From: Flammeovirga aprica JL-4
GTDB taxonomy: Bacteria > Bacteroidota > Bacteroidia > Cytophagales > Flammeovirgaceae
DNA: 64,000 nucleotides
Assembly (NCBI RefSeq): GCF_012844305.1
Contig: NZ_JABANE010000046.1
Coordinates: 1 to 64,000 of the forward strand
Direction of reading: 5' to 3'
Shown: positions 47,338-55,344 of the stretch, piece by piece
Position numbering within the stretch: position 1 is the stretch's first letter
How the letters are laid out: each line of letters starts with the position of its first letter
Made by a program: the position numbers and the translations under genes
The notes under the pieces: generated by a model
The model's input: the letters and a program-made list of their open reading frames with translations, nothing else
What the model was told of the DNA's origin: nothing
The model's database searches: none

Positions 47338-48108
47338 ATGAGCATTTTAAACAAATTCGGAGTACAAAATAAAGTAGCATTAGTAACAGGCTGTAAAAGA
47401 GGAATTGGTAAAGCAATGGCAGTAGGTCTTGCTGAAGCAGGAGCTGATATTATTGGCGTATCTGCATCATTAGAGTTAGAAGGAAGTGACGTACAGCAAG
47501 CAGTAGAAGCAACAGGAAGAAAATTCAAAGCTTACCAATGTGATTTTTCAGATAGAAAAGCCTTATACGAATTCATTCTTACAGTAAAAGCTAACCATCC
47601 GCAAATTGATATTTTAGTAAACAATGCTGGTACAATTTTAAGAACACCTGCAGCAGAGCATCCGGATGAAATGTGGGATACAGTAATTGAAGTAAATCAA
47701 AATGCTCAATTTATCCTTACAAGAGAAATTGGTAAAGAAATGGTAGCAAGAGGTGAAGGTAAAGTGATTTTCACAGCTTCATTATTGACGTTCCAAGGTG
47801 GTATCACAGTGCCAGGTTATGCTGCAAGTAAAGGTGCAGTAGGTCAGTTGACAATGGCGTTTGCCAATGAGTGGGCCAGCAAAGGGGTTAACGTAAACGC
47901 AATTGCTCCAGGTTATATCAGCACTGACAACACAGAGGCATTAAGAAACGATCCTGAAAGATCAGCTTCTATTCTATCAAGAATTCCAGCGGCACGTTGG
48001 GGAGATCCAGAAGATTTTGCAGGTCCAGTAGTATTCTTAGCATCAGAAGCAGCAGCGTATATGCACGGTAGCATTATGCTAGTAGATGGTGGCTGGATGG
48101 GCCGTTAA
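47338..48108 (+). CDS. KduD-like short-chain dehydrogenase, proposed 2,5-diketo-3-deoxy acid 5-reductase
   Basis: 256 residues from the ATG at 47338. The ATG at 47278 would add 20 residues encoded by a repeat-like GGGCCAACGTGTCTGCCC sequence and is rejected. SDR motifs: TGCKRGIGKA (coenzyme site), NNAG, Ser in FTASLL, and YAASKGA (catalytic Tyr-Lys). Overall it resembles KduD, which interconverts 2,5-diketo-3-deoxygluconate and D-KDG. After C5 oxidation by the preceding Zn-ADH, reduction here to the D-gluco configuration would complete a C5 epimerization and supply substrate for the KDG kinase at 57581. Family is certain. The precise reaction is inferred from stereochemistry and context. Confidence 0.8.
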   Translation: MSILNKFGVQNKVALVTGCKRGIGKAMAVGLAEAGADIIGVSASLELEGSDVQQAVEATGRKFKAYQCDFSDRKALYEFILTVKANHPQIDILVNNAGTILRTPAAEHPDEMWDTVIEVNQNAQFILTREIGKEMVARGEGKVIFTASLLTFQGGITVPGYAASKGAVGQLTMAFANEWASKGVNVNAIAPGYISTDNTEALRNDPERSASILSRIPAARWGDPEDFAGPVVFLASEAAAYMHGSIMLVDGGWMGR

Positions 48109-48118
48109 TAACTTAGTT

Positions 48119-48155
48119 TTTCGTGCATCATTACTTTTCAAAATGATGCACGAAA
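48119..48155 (+). other. Perfect 14-bp stem-loop between SDR and AHG dehydrogenase genes
   Basis: TTTCGTGCATCATT / AATGATGCACGAAA with a 9-base loop, 10 bp after the SDR stop. There is no uridine run directly after, so it may be an RNA-stability or partial-termination element rather than a terminator. The TGCACGAAACACC edge resembles the end of the family-2 repeat (TGTACGAAACACT at about 23682), so a remnant of that family is possible. Confidence 0.6.
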
Positions 48156-48201
48156 CACCCTCTTTTCTTAGTATTTTTTTTAATACCTAAAATATAAAAC
48201 T

Positions 48202-49665
48202 ATGCAGACGATTACAGAAACTGAAGTAAAAGAATATAAATTATTCATCAATGGTGAGTGGATTGAAGCCTCTTCAGGACAAACTGAAGACGTGATCAGC
48301 CCTATTGATGAAGCAGTAGTAGGTAAGGTACAAATGGGAGATGAGCATGAAGCAAATCTTGCATTGGAAGCAGCAGAGAATGCACAAAAAGCATGGAAGA
48401 AAGTACCTGCTATTGAAAGAGCCAACTTATTAAGAAAGTTTGCGGCAGAGATTCGTGCCAACAAACCTTACCTTTCTAATCTACTAACAAGAGAGCAAGG
48501 AAAATTATTATCAGTGGCAGAAATGGAAGTGGAAGTAACGGCTACTTTCATCGAATATGCATGCGACTGGGCTAGACATATTGAAGGCGATATCATCCCT
48601 TCGAACAATCCAAAAGAACAAATTTGGATTCAAAAAATCCCTCGTGGTGTGATAGTGGCGATAACAGCATGGAACTTCCCGCTAGCTTTGGCTGGTAGAA
48701 AGATTGGGCCGGCATTAGTAGCGGGAAATGCCATTGTTGTAAAGCCAACACAAGAAACACCTTTGGCTACTTTGGAATTAGGTTTCCTAGCAGAAAAAGT
48801 AGGTATCCCAGCAGGTTTGATCAACATTGTGACGGGTAAAGGTAGAGTATTGGGTAATGCATTGGTAGCAAGCCCGATCACGAAGATGGTAACAATGACA
48901 GGTTCAACGCCTGCAGGTCAGTCGATCTTCAAAACAGCTTCAGAGCATTTAGCACACGTACAGTTAGAATTGGGTGGAAAAGCACCTGCTATTGTATTTG
49001 CTGATGCGGACATTGACCAAGCGGTAGACGCGTGTTTCCATTCACGTTTTGATAACTGCGGTCAGGTATGTACATGTAATGAAAGAATGTATGTACACGA
49101 GGATATCTATGAAGCATTCATGGAGAAATTCATGGAAAAAGTGAAAAACATCAAGGTAGGTAATCCATTAGATGCGGCTTCTACAATGGGTCCAAAAGTA
49201 AACGCTTCTGAGATCAAAAACATGGAGCACTTAGTGGCGAAGTCAATTGAAGAAGGAGCAACAATTGCTCACGGTGGTGGTAAGCCATCAGGAAGTGAGT
49301 TTGAAAAAGGATTCTGGTTTGAGCCAACAGTAATCACTGACGTAACGCAAGACATGACAGTGGTACACGAAGAAGCTTTCGGACCGATCTTACCTGTATT
49401 GAAATTTAAAGAATTTGATCAAGTAGTAGAATTCGCTAACGACTGTGAGTTTGGTTTAGCGGCGATGGTTTTCACTCAAGACATCAAAACAATCATGCAA
49501 TTGAATGAGGACTTGGAGTTTGGTGAAATTTATGTCAACAGAGGTCATGGTGAGCAGCACCAAGGTTTCCACAATGGTTACAAACTAAGTGGAACAGGTG
49601 GAGAAGATGGAAAATATGGCTTCGAGCAGTACATGGAGAAGAAAACATTCTACGTAAAATATTAA
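48202..49665 (+). CDS. Aldehyde dehydrogenase, likely 3,6-anhydro-L-galactose dehydrogenase
   Basis: 487 residues, aldehyde dehydrogenase superfamily close to lactaldehyde/AldA-type enzymes. Key residues: Asn158 (TAWNFP), Glu256 (LELGGK) and nucleophile Cys290 (CGQVC), with FGPILPVLKF and SGTGGEDGKYG near the C-terminus. It is directly followed by the cycloisomerase gene (15 bp). It sits in a locus with GH117, which releases anhydrogalactose. The expected role is NAD(P)-dependent oxidation of AHG to 3,6-anhydro-L-galactonate in the cytoplasm, the first step of AHG catabolism. The superfamily call is firm; the substrate comes from context. Confidence 0.87.
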   Translation: MQTITETEVKEYKLFINGEWIEASSGQTEDVISPIDEAVVGKVQMGDEHEANLALEAAENAQKAWKKVPAIERANLLRKFAAEIRANKPYLSNLLTREQGKLLSVAEMEVEVTATFIEYACDWARHIEGDIIPSNNPKEQIWIQKIPRGVIVAITAWNFPLALAGRKIGPALVAGNAIVVKPTQETPLATLELGFLAEKVGIPAGLINIVTGKGRVLGNALVASPITKMVTMTGSTPAGQSIFKTASEHLAHVQLELGGKAPAIVFADADIDQAVDACFHSRFDNCGQVCTCNERMYVHEDIYEAFMEKFMEKVKNIKVGNPLDAASTMGPKVNASEIKNMEHLVAKSIEEGATIAHGGGKPSGSEFEKGFWFEPTVITDVTQDMTVVHEEAFGPILPVLKFKEFDQVVEFANDCEFGLAAMVFTQDIKTIMQLNEDLEFGEIYVNRGHGEQHQGFHNGYKLSGTGGEDGKYGFEQYMEKKTFYVKY

Positions 49666-49680
49666 TTGGTGACTACGGAC

Positions 49681-50793
49681 ATGGAGACTACAATAATTAG
49701 TGTGAAAAACAGGTTATTTGAGGTACCTCTTCCAGAGGTACTTTCAGATGCCAAACACGGTGATCATACACATTTTGAATTAGTAACATCGACCATTACG
49801 CTTGAAAACGGAATGGAAGGTACAGGTTATACATATACAGGCGGTAAAGGTGGCAGAGCGATCAAAGCAATGCTGGATTATGATCTTGGCCCTGCTTTAG
49901 TAGGAAAAGACGCTACTCAGATCGATGAAATCTATGATTTTATGGAGTGGCACATCCACTATGTGGGTAGAGGAGGAATTGCCTCTTTCGCTATTTCAGC
50001 TATCGATATTGCCCTTTGGGATATCAAAGGAAAAGCTTCTGAGCAACCACTTTGGAAAATGGCTGGCGGTGTCAATAACACATGCAAAGCTTACTGTGGC
50101 GGTATTGATTTGATGTTCCCGATTGAGAAACTTCTGAAAAATATGCAGTCGTATATGGACAAAGGTTTCAGTGCGGTGAAGATCAAAATCGGTAGAGAAA
50201 ACCTTGATGAAGATATAGAAAGAATCAAAGCAGTCAGAGAGTTTATTGGTGATGACATCACATTTATGGTAGATGCCAATTATTCAATGACAGTAGAAAA
50301 AGCCATTGAATGTGCGGAAAGATTCAAGCCTTACAACATCACTTGGTTTGAAGAGCCTATCATTCCTGATAACTACAAAGGATACGCTGAAATCACAGAA
50401 AAGACAGGAGTACCATTAGCCATGGGTGAAAACCTTCATACTATTCATGAATTTGAATATGCAATGGAGCAATCAAAACTGTCTTTTGTACAGCCCGATG
50501 CCTCTAACTGTGGCGGTGTAACAGGATGGTTAAGAGCGGCAAAATTAGCCAAAGAAAACAATATCCCTGTATGTTCACACGGTATGCAGGAATTGCATGT
50601 TAGCCTTGTTTCTTCTCAAGAAAATTCAGGATGGTTAGAAGTACATAGCTTCCCGATAGATGAGTACACGACTCGTCCATTGGTTGTAGAAAACTTCAGA
50701 GCTGTAGCATCAGATGAGCCAGGAACAGGAGTAACATTCGACTGGGAAAAATTAGCTTCATATGAAGTAGAAACAATAGGACAACCCGCGTAG
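49681..50793 (+). CDS. Enolase-superfamily 3,6-anhydro-L-galactonate cycloisomerase
   Basis: 370 residues from the ATG at 49681; an in-frame TTG at 49666 immediately follows the previous stop and is rejected. Mandelate-racemase-type barrel: Lys167/Lys169 (VKIKIGR); metal ligands Asp198 (MVDANYS), Glu224 (WFEEP) and Glu250 (MGEN); catalytic His300 (SHGMQELH). In agarolytic bacteria this family opens the anhydro ring of anhydrogalactonate to give L-2-keto-3-deoxygalactonate. Linkage to the aldehyde dehydrogenase 15 bp upstream and to GH117 downstream makes this the best assignment. Generic sugar-acid dehydratase activity is the alternative. Confidence 0.88.
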   Translation: METTIISVKNRLFEVPLPEVLSDAKHGDHTHFELVTSTITLENGMEGTGYTYTGGKGGRAIKAMLDYDLGPALVGKDATQIDEIYDFMEWHIHYVGRGGIASFAISAIDIALWDIKGKASEQPLWKMAGGVNNTCKAYCGGIDLMFPIEKLLKNMQSYMDKGFSAVKIKIGRENLDEDIERIKAVREFIGDDITFMVDANYSMTVEKAIECAERFKPYNITWFEEPIIPDNYKGYAEITEKTGVPLAMGENLHTIHEFEYAMEQSKLSFVQPDASNCGGVTGWLRAAKLAKENNIPVCSHGMQELHVSLVSSQENSGWLEVHSFPIDEYTTRPLVVENFRAVASDEPGTGVTFDWEKLASYEVETIGQPA

Positions 50794-50796
50794 GGG

Positions 50797-50836
50797 CAGC
50801 CCCATGTGTTTGTCCGCAAAACTGACACATGGGCTG
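50797..50836 (+). repeat. GC-rich hairpin repeat after cycloisomerase
   Basis: CAGCCCCATGTGT pairs with ACACATGGGCTG with one bulge and a 15-base loop, starting 4 bp after the stop codon. It lacks a T run. The GGGGCAGCCCCATGTG type resembles small REP-like units, and a partial relative (GGGCCAACGTGTCTGCCC) lies at about 47283-47300 upstream of the SDR gene. Confidence 0.6.
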
Positions 50837-50869
50837 AATAATAACATAATCTAAACTAAACCAATAGCA

Positions 50870-51508
50870 ATGAAACGACTAATCTTATTACTTACAATTT
50901 TTATAGTTTATACATCTTCTTATGCACAAGAAGGCGTATCACAGACAAAAGAAAGAAGACAAGAAGTAGGTATTATCTACGATACGAGTAACCAATTTGG
51001 TATATCTTATAAAATTGGTCATAATCGCTCGATGTGGAGATTTAATACTTTAGGAGCTTTTTCAGTTAATGATCAACATCATGAAGATTCATTGATCAAA
51101 GATACTAAAGCAACTTCATTTAAAATTGCTATTGGTAAGGAGTTTAGAAAAAGTATTGGAAAAAAGCTTGAATTAAGATATGGGTTAGATATAGGTTTTC
51201 GATATGATCATAGCAACAATTCAAGTGCATTGATGCATTATAGGAAGACGGATCTTTATTACGAAGGCTATACTACTTCAATAGGATTTGTATTTGGGTT
51301 TAATTACTACATTTTTGAAGACCTTATTATGGGAGTGGAAATGATACCCGCTTTTAGTGTATTAAAAGGAGAATCAAAATACCATTCGAGAAGCTATACA
51401 GAGTCGGGTGAATTGATCTCTGATGACGAAAACATAACGCAAATAGATAAAAAGACTTTTAATCTATCGAATCAGAATGTAATTCTCACCTTATCCTACA
51501 AATTCTAG
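50870..51508 (+). CDS. Small outer-membrane beta-barrel protein, unknown function
   Basis: 212 residues with a clear signal peptide (MKRLILLLTIFIVYTSSYAQ). The remainder alternates polar and hydrophobic residues in barrel-like strands (FGISYKIGHNRSMWRFNTLG; LELRYGLDIGFRYDH; TSIGFVFGFNYYIF) and ends VILTLSYKF, the terminal aromatic typical of outer-membrane proteins. An 8-10 strand barrel is likely. No family was recognised. It lies between the cycloisomerase and mutarotase genes on the same strand, so it may aid outer-membrane passage or be a passenger. Confidence 0.65.
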   Translation: MKRLILLLTIFIVYTSSYAQEGVSQTKERRQEVGIIYDTSNQFGISYKIGHNRSMWRFNTLGAFSVNDQHHEDSLIKDTKATSFKIAIGKEFRKSIGKKLELRYGLDIGFRYDHSNNSSALMHYRKTDLYYEGYTTSIGFVFGFNYYIFEDLIMGVEMIPAFSVLKGESKYHSRSYTESGELISDDENITQIDKKTFNLSNQNVILTLSYKF

Positions 51509-51586
51509 CCTAGCGTTAAATGATTGAAATGAATTAGACAGTTGATTCTTGGAAAAATCAGCTGAACACCACAAAGTACAAACAAC

Positions 51587-52627
51587 ATGATCAAAGAAAA
51601 ACTATTCGGAGTATTCGAAGACTACAAAGTCCGTCAATATGAGATGGAAAACAAAAACGGAATGAATGTCAAAATAATGACATTAGGGGCAACAATTACC
51701 TCCATAAAAGTGCCCAATAAAAATGGAACTTTTACAGAAGTAGCCTGCGGCTTTGATCAGTTAGAAGGGTATTTGTCTGAAGAATACAAGGCCAATGCTC
51801 CTTATTTTGGATGTACTGTGGGGCGTTTTGCTTCAAGAATTAAAGACGGGAAATTTCAAATAGAAGGAAAGGAATATACATTAGTAACGAATGATGGTCC
51901 AAATCATTTGCATGGTGGAACAGTGGGGTTTGATAAACAAATTTGGGAGTGTGTGAATCAGGTAAGTTCAGATGTAGCTGATTCCATTACGTTCCAAAGA
52001 AAAAGTGAACATATGGAAGAAGGTTTTCCAGGTAATGTAACCGTTCAAGTGACCTTCACATTATCGTTTGAAAATGCATTGGAAATAGCTTATCATGCTA
52101 CAACCGATCAGAAAACACCACTTTCATTTACCAACCATACTTATTTCAATTTATCAGGTTTTAAAGAAACAATTGAAAAGCATACAGCAAGAATTAACGC
52201 TGACCGTTACCTAAAATCAGACGAAACCAATGTCCCTGTCGGTGATATTGAGGGAGTTGAGAACAGTGTTTTAGACTTTAAAAATGGCAGAGCCCTTGGT
52301 GAAGTTTTTCAAGAACTGGAGACAGGCTGTGAACATTATTTCCTGTTTGATGAAGAGAGCAGTTTACGTGAAGTAGCATCTTTCAATCACGAAGAAACAG
52401 GAGTGACATTAGAGATTCACACCACAGAGCCAGGGATGTTATTCTACACAGGATATTTTACTTCTGATGCCTTAAAAAGAGAATCAGGAGATCAGTTTGG
52501 CCGTTACAAAGCCTTTTGCTGTGAAACGCACAGGTATCCAAACGGGCCGAATATTGAAGGAGCACCAAGAGTATTCACTACTCCAGATGCCCCTTATGAA
52601 AGCACTACTATTTTTCAGTTTAATTAA
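51587..52627 (+). CDS. galM: Aldose 1-epimerase (galactose mutarotase)
   Basis: 346 residues, no signal peptide. GalM hallmarks: CTVGRFASRI, NHLHGGTVGFDKQIW (His near 107-109), catalytic-base region SFTNHTYFNLSG (His184) and catalytic Glu in CCETHRYPNGPN. It interconverts alpha and beta anomers of galactose in the cytoplasm, feeding the Leloir pathway, the other monosaccharide stream from agar besides AHG. Leloir genes proper (galK, galT) are not in the window. It starts 78 bp after the barrel gene and is followed by a sugar permease 23 bp downstream. Confidence 0.93.
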   Translation: MIKEKLFGVFEDYKVRQYEMENKNGMNVKIMTLGATITSIKVPNKNGTFTEVACGFDQLEGYLSEEYKANAPYFGCTVGRFASRIKDGKFQIEGKEYTLVTNDGPNHLHGGTVGFDKQIWECVNQVSSDVADSITFQRKSEHMEEGFPGNVTVQVTFTLSFENALEIAYHATTDQKTPLSFTNHTYFNLSGFKETIEKHTARINADRYLKSDETNVPVGDIEGVENSVLDFKNGRALGEVFQELETGCEHYFLFDEESSLREVASFNHEETGVTLEIHTTEPGMLFYTGYFTSDALKRESGDQFGRYKAFCCETHRYPNGPNIEGAPRVFTTPDAPYESTTIFQFN

Positions 52628-52650
52628 TTATTACTTAATTTTTTATCGTC

Positions 52651-53658
52651 ATGATCGAAGGAGTTTTATGGTCCATTTTTGCAGGACTGATGTTGGGTTT
52701 ATATGCCCTTCCAGAGAAGTTTACAAAAGAATTTGAATTTGAAAATACATGGGGATTGTTCTTTATGATCAATACCTTCATTATACCAAATATTGCAGCC
52801 TACTTTATGGTAGATAATTTTGGTGAAATATTAGGTGCTATCCCAACGAACGTATTGTTAGGGATGGGTATCGCAAGTTTCCTTTGGGGAATTGGTGTGA
52901 TGATGTGGGGTAAAGCCATCAACTACATTGGTCTTTCACTAGGATTTTCACTGTTTATAGGAACCATTATTCTGATTGGCTCACTCATTCCATTTATGAT
53001 TGATGGAATTCCTGAATTGCATGTATTTGGTACTATCATGGTAGGCATCTTGATTGTATTGATCGGTGTCATGAGCAATGGTAGAGCAGGTATTTTGAAG
53101 CAGCAGGAAAGTGATAAAGAATCTGAAGTGAAAAGTGATAACATGATCAAAGGTATTGCAATTGCAGTGATCGGTGGTCTTTTAGCAACAGGTTTTAACT
53201 ACGCCAACACAGTAGGCGGTGGGGTAATCAGAGATGCTGTAGTAGCCAACGGAAATGCAGAGTGGGTAAGTGCTATTGTGGTAATGTACATCATTTACAT
53301 CTTTGGTGGTTTATCAATCGCTACTTACTTCATTTATCAACTGACAAAAAAGAGCCTTTGGGGAAATTTCGTAACTTCTCAATTGCCAAGAAATACAATC
53401 CTTACAACTGTAATGGGTATTTTCAACTTTGCCGCTTCAGCATTATTCGCTTATGCAGCATTCAGATTAGGTCAAAACGGAGGTACAGTAGGTTATGCCA
53501 TTTTTAATACAGTTTCTGTAGGTGTAGCTATTGTAGGTGGTTTGATCACAAAAGAATGGTTGGAAGCACCAAAACAAGCCAAAACTTCTTTATATGTAGG
53601 ACTTTCTTGCATGGTTTTGGGTATTACAGTAATTGCTTTCGGAAATAGTCTTATTTAA
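52651..53658 (+). CDS. RhaT-type sugar:proton symporter, candidate AHG or galactose permease
   Basis: 335 residues with about ten TM helices. The N-terminal signature LYALPEKFTKEFEFENTWGL is diagnostic of the L-rhamnose:H+ symporter RhaT family (DMT superfamily). Further helices include GMGIASFLWGIGVMMWG, SLGFSLFIGTIILIGSL and a C-terminal LGITVIAFGNSLI. In Bacteroidota such permeases occur in catabolic loci and carry monosaccharides across the inner membrane. Flanked by galM and GH117, it most likely imports anhydro-L-galactose or galactose. Specificity cannot be read from sequence. Confidence 0.85.
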   Translation: MIEGVLWSIFAGLMLGLYALPEKFTKEFEFENTWGLFFMINTFIIPNIAAYFMVDNFGEILGAIPTNVLLGMGIASFLWGIGVMMWGKAINYIGLSLGFSLFIGTIILIGSLIPFMIDGIPELHVFGTIMVGILIVLIGVMSNGRAGILKQQESDKESEVKSDNMIKGIAIAVIGGLLATGFNYANTVGGGVIRDAVVANGNAEWVSAIVVMYIIYIFGGLSIATYFIYQLTKKSLWGNFVTSQLPRNTILTTVMGIFNFAASALFAYAAFRLGQNGGTVGYAIFNTVSVGVAIVGGLITKEWLEAPKQAKTSLYVGLSCMVLGITVIAFGNSLI

Positions 53659-53706
53659 ATAGAAATATAAACTAAACAGTCGCGGGTACTTATCTCTCGT
53701 GGCTAA

Positions 53707-53755
53707 GCATTGGCGAAGTCTTTTGACTTCAAAATTGAGAGGCTTCACCAATTGC
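53707..53755 (+). other. Nested stem-loop upstream of GH117
   Basis: An outer stem GCATTGGCGAAG pairs imperfectly with CTTCACCAATTGC, and an inner GAAGTC-TTTT-GACTTC hairpin is included. It lies 48 bp after the permease gene, with no T tail. It could be a processing or stability element in the operon mRNA. Confidence 0.45.
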
Positions 53756-53816
53756 TTTCAAACAAATCAACATAAATTATCGCAGTTAGTATTGAATTAT
53801 TTTATTATTAAAAGGA

Positions 53817-55052
53817 ATGAACTTATTTAAAAATATTGCAGGAACATTTTTGATTGGAGCAGTAATGGCTTCATCATGTTCAAAGTCTACAGCTCCTAAC
53901 ACTGAAGTAAGTGAAGAAAAAGTAGAAATCTCAAAAGAAAAATTAGACTTCTTAGGTATTACAGATCCTAATCATTTAAGTGCAGCATCTAAAAGAGCAT
54001 TGGCTTGGCCAGATTCATTGACAAACGAGTGGTTTGGAGAGTTTTCTGTTCATGATCTAAAAGGTGACTTGGCTTACGAAGAAGGTGTAGTAAGACGTGA
54101 CCCATCTGCATTACTTTATATCGATGGAAAATACCATGTTTATTACTCAAAATCAATAGGTAAAACACAAGGTTTTGGCGGAGATGTTGAAAACGAAAAA
54201 GTATTCCCTTGGGACCGTTGTGATATCTGGCATGCTACTTCTACAGATGGATGGACATGGAAAGAAGAAGGACTTTCTGTAGCAAGAGGTGAAAAAGGTA
54301 CTTTTGATGACCGTTCGGTATTCACTCCTGAAGTAATGGAGTACGAAGGAAAATACTACTTATGTTACCAAACAATCAAATCTCCTTATAACGTAAGAAC
54401 GAAAAACCAAGTAGGTTTAGCGTACGCAGATTCACCTTACGGACCTTGGGAAAAATTAGAAGAGCCAATCCTTAGCCCAGCTGATAATGGTGTTTGGAAA
54501 GGTACGGAGCAAAACCGTTTCTTAGTAGAAAAGAAGGGTGATTTCGATAGCCATAAAGTACACGATCCATGTATCATCCCTTACAAAGGTAAATTCTATT
54601 TATACTACAAAGGTGAGCAAATGGGTGAAGCAATCACTTTCGGTGGTCGTCAAATCCGTCATGGTGTAGCGATTGCTGACAATCCGTTAGGACCTTATGT
54701 GAAATCAAAATATAACCCTATCTCAAATTCAGGTCACGAAATCTGTGTATTCAAATACAAAGACGGTATCATGTCATTGATCACAACAGACGGACCTGAA
54801 AAAGGAACAGTACAATATGCCAACGACGGTATCAACTTCAACATTCAAGCGGTAATTCCAGGTGCACCTCACGCAATGGGCTTGAACAGAAGCTTAAATA
54901 GTGACGAGCCTTTCTCAATTTTCGGATGGGGTCTTACGCACCGTTATGTTTCATATGATTACCAACATATCAGACGTTTCCATGGTAAGAGAAAAACATC
55001 TCATACTGCCAAAAATGAGCAAACGTCGAAAAAGACAAAGGCTACTAGATAG
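53817..55052 (+). CDS. GH117 alpha-1,3-(3,6-anhydro)-L-galactosidase lipoprotein
   Basis: 411 residues. Lipoprotein signal with Cys21 (VMASSC). Five-bladed propeller of GH117: Asp95 in VVRRDPSALL, WDRCDIWHATSTDGW, Asp250 in KVHDPCIIPYKG, and His306 in SNSGHEICVF. These match the Asp base, Asp and unusual His acid reported for characterised GH117 enzymes. It splits neoagarobiose-type ends, releasing 3,6-anhydro-L-galactose, and so defines the locus as agar/porphyran rather than carrageenan, where GH127/GH129 take this role. The C-terminal tail after residue 385 is basic and low in complexity (RKTSHTAKNEQTSKKTKATR). A family-3 repeat begins 10 bp after the stop. Confidence 0.94.
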   Translation: MNLFKNIAGTFLIGAVMASSCSKSTAPNTEVSEEKVEISKEKLDFLGITDPNHLSAASKRALAWPDSLTNEWFGEFSVHDLKGDLAYEEGVVRRDPSALLYIDGKYHVYYSKSIGKTQGFGGDVENEKVFPWDRCDIWHATSTDGWTWKEEGLSVARGEKGTFDDRSVFTPEVMEYEGKYYLCYQTIKSPYNVRTKNQVGLAYADSPYGPWEKLEEPILSPADNGVWKGTEQNRFLVEKKGDFDSHKVHDPCIIPYKGKFYLYYKGEQMGEAITFGGRQIRHGVAIADNPLGPYVKSKYNPISNSGHEICVFKYKDGIMSLITTDGPEKGTVQYANDGINFNIQAVIPGAPHAMGLNRSLNSDEPFSIFGWGLTHRYVSYDYQHIRRFHGKRKTSHTAKNEQTSKKTKATR

Positions 55053-55061
55053 GGCATTTTG

Positions 55062-55290
55062 AATGTAGAATGAAGAATGAAGAATTAAGAATGTAGAAAA
55101 GGTGGTCCTTGTTGGGTTCAGTGGATGTTGTAATACAGCTTCCCTACAATTTTGGTAGAATATCCTTTAAGATTGGTAGTAGGGACGTTGCATTGCAACG
55201 TCCACCGAACCACTATAAAAACCATTCTAAGGTCCACAACACGATCCACTTTTCTTCATTCTACATTCTTAATTCTTCATTAAAAAAATC
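55062..55290. repeat. MITE-like element, family 3, copy 2, upstream of GH86
   Basis: Imperfect terminal inverted repeats (left AATGAAGAATTAAGAATGTA at about 55074; right end TTCTACATTCTTAATTCTTC) surround a GGACGTTGCATTGCAACGTCC palindrome core (55187-55199). ORFs here share RDVALQRPPNH with those at 34691 and are artefacts. It sits 55 bp before the GH86 start. Confidence 0.8.
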
Positions 55291-55344
55291 ACAGTTATAC
55301 CTAAACTCAGCTTTAACCACTTCCTCAATCAACTTCTAACGCAA

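Noticed and set aside
53817..55052. Carrageenan rather than agar as locus substrate
   Set aside because: The anhydrosugar-releasing enzyme is GH117 and the endo-enzymes are GH86. No GH16 carrageenase, GH82, GH127 or GH129 is present in the window.
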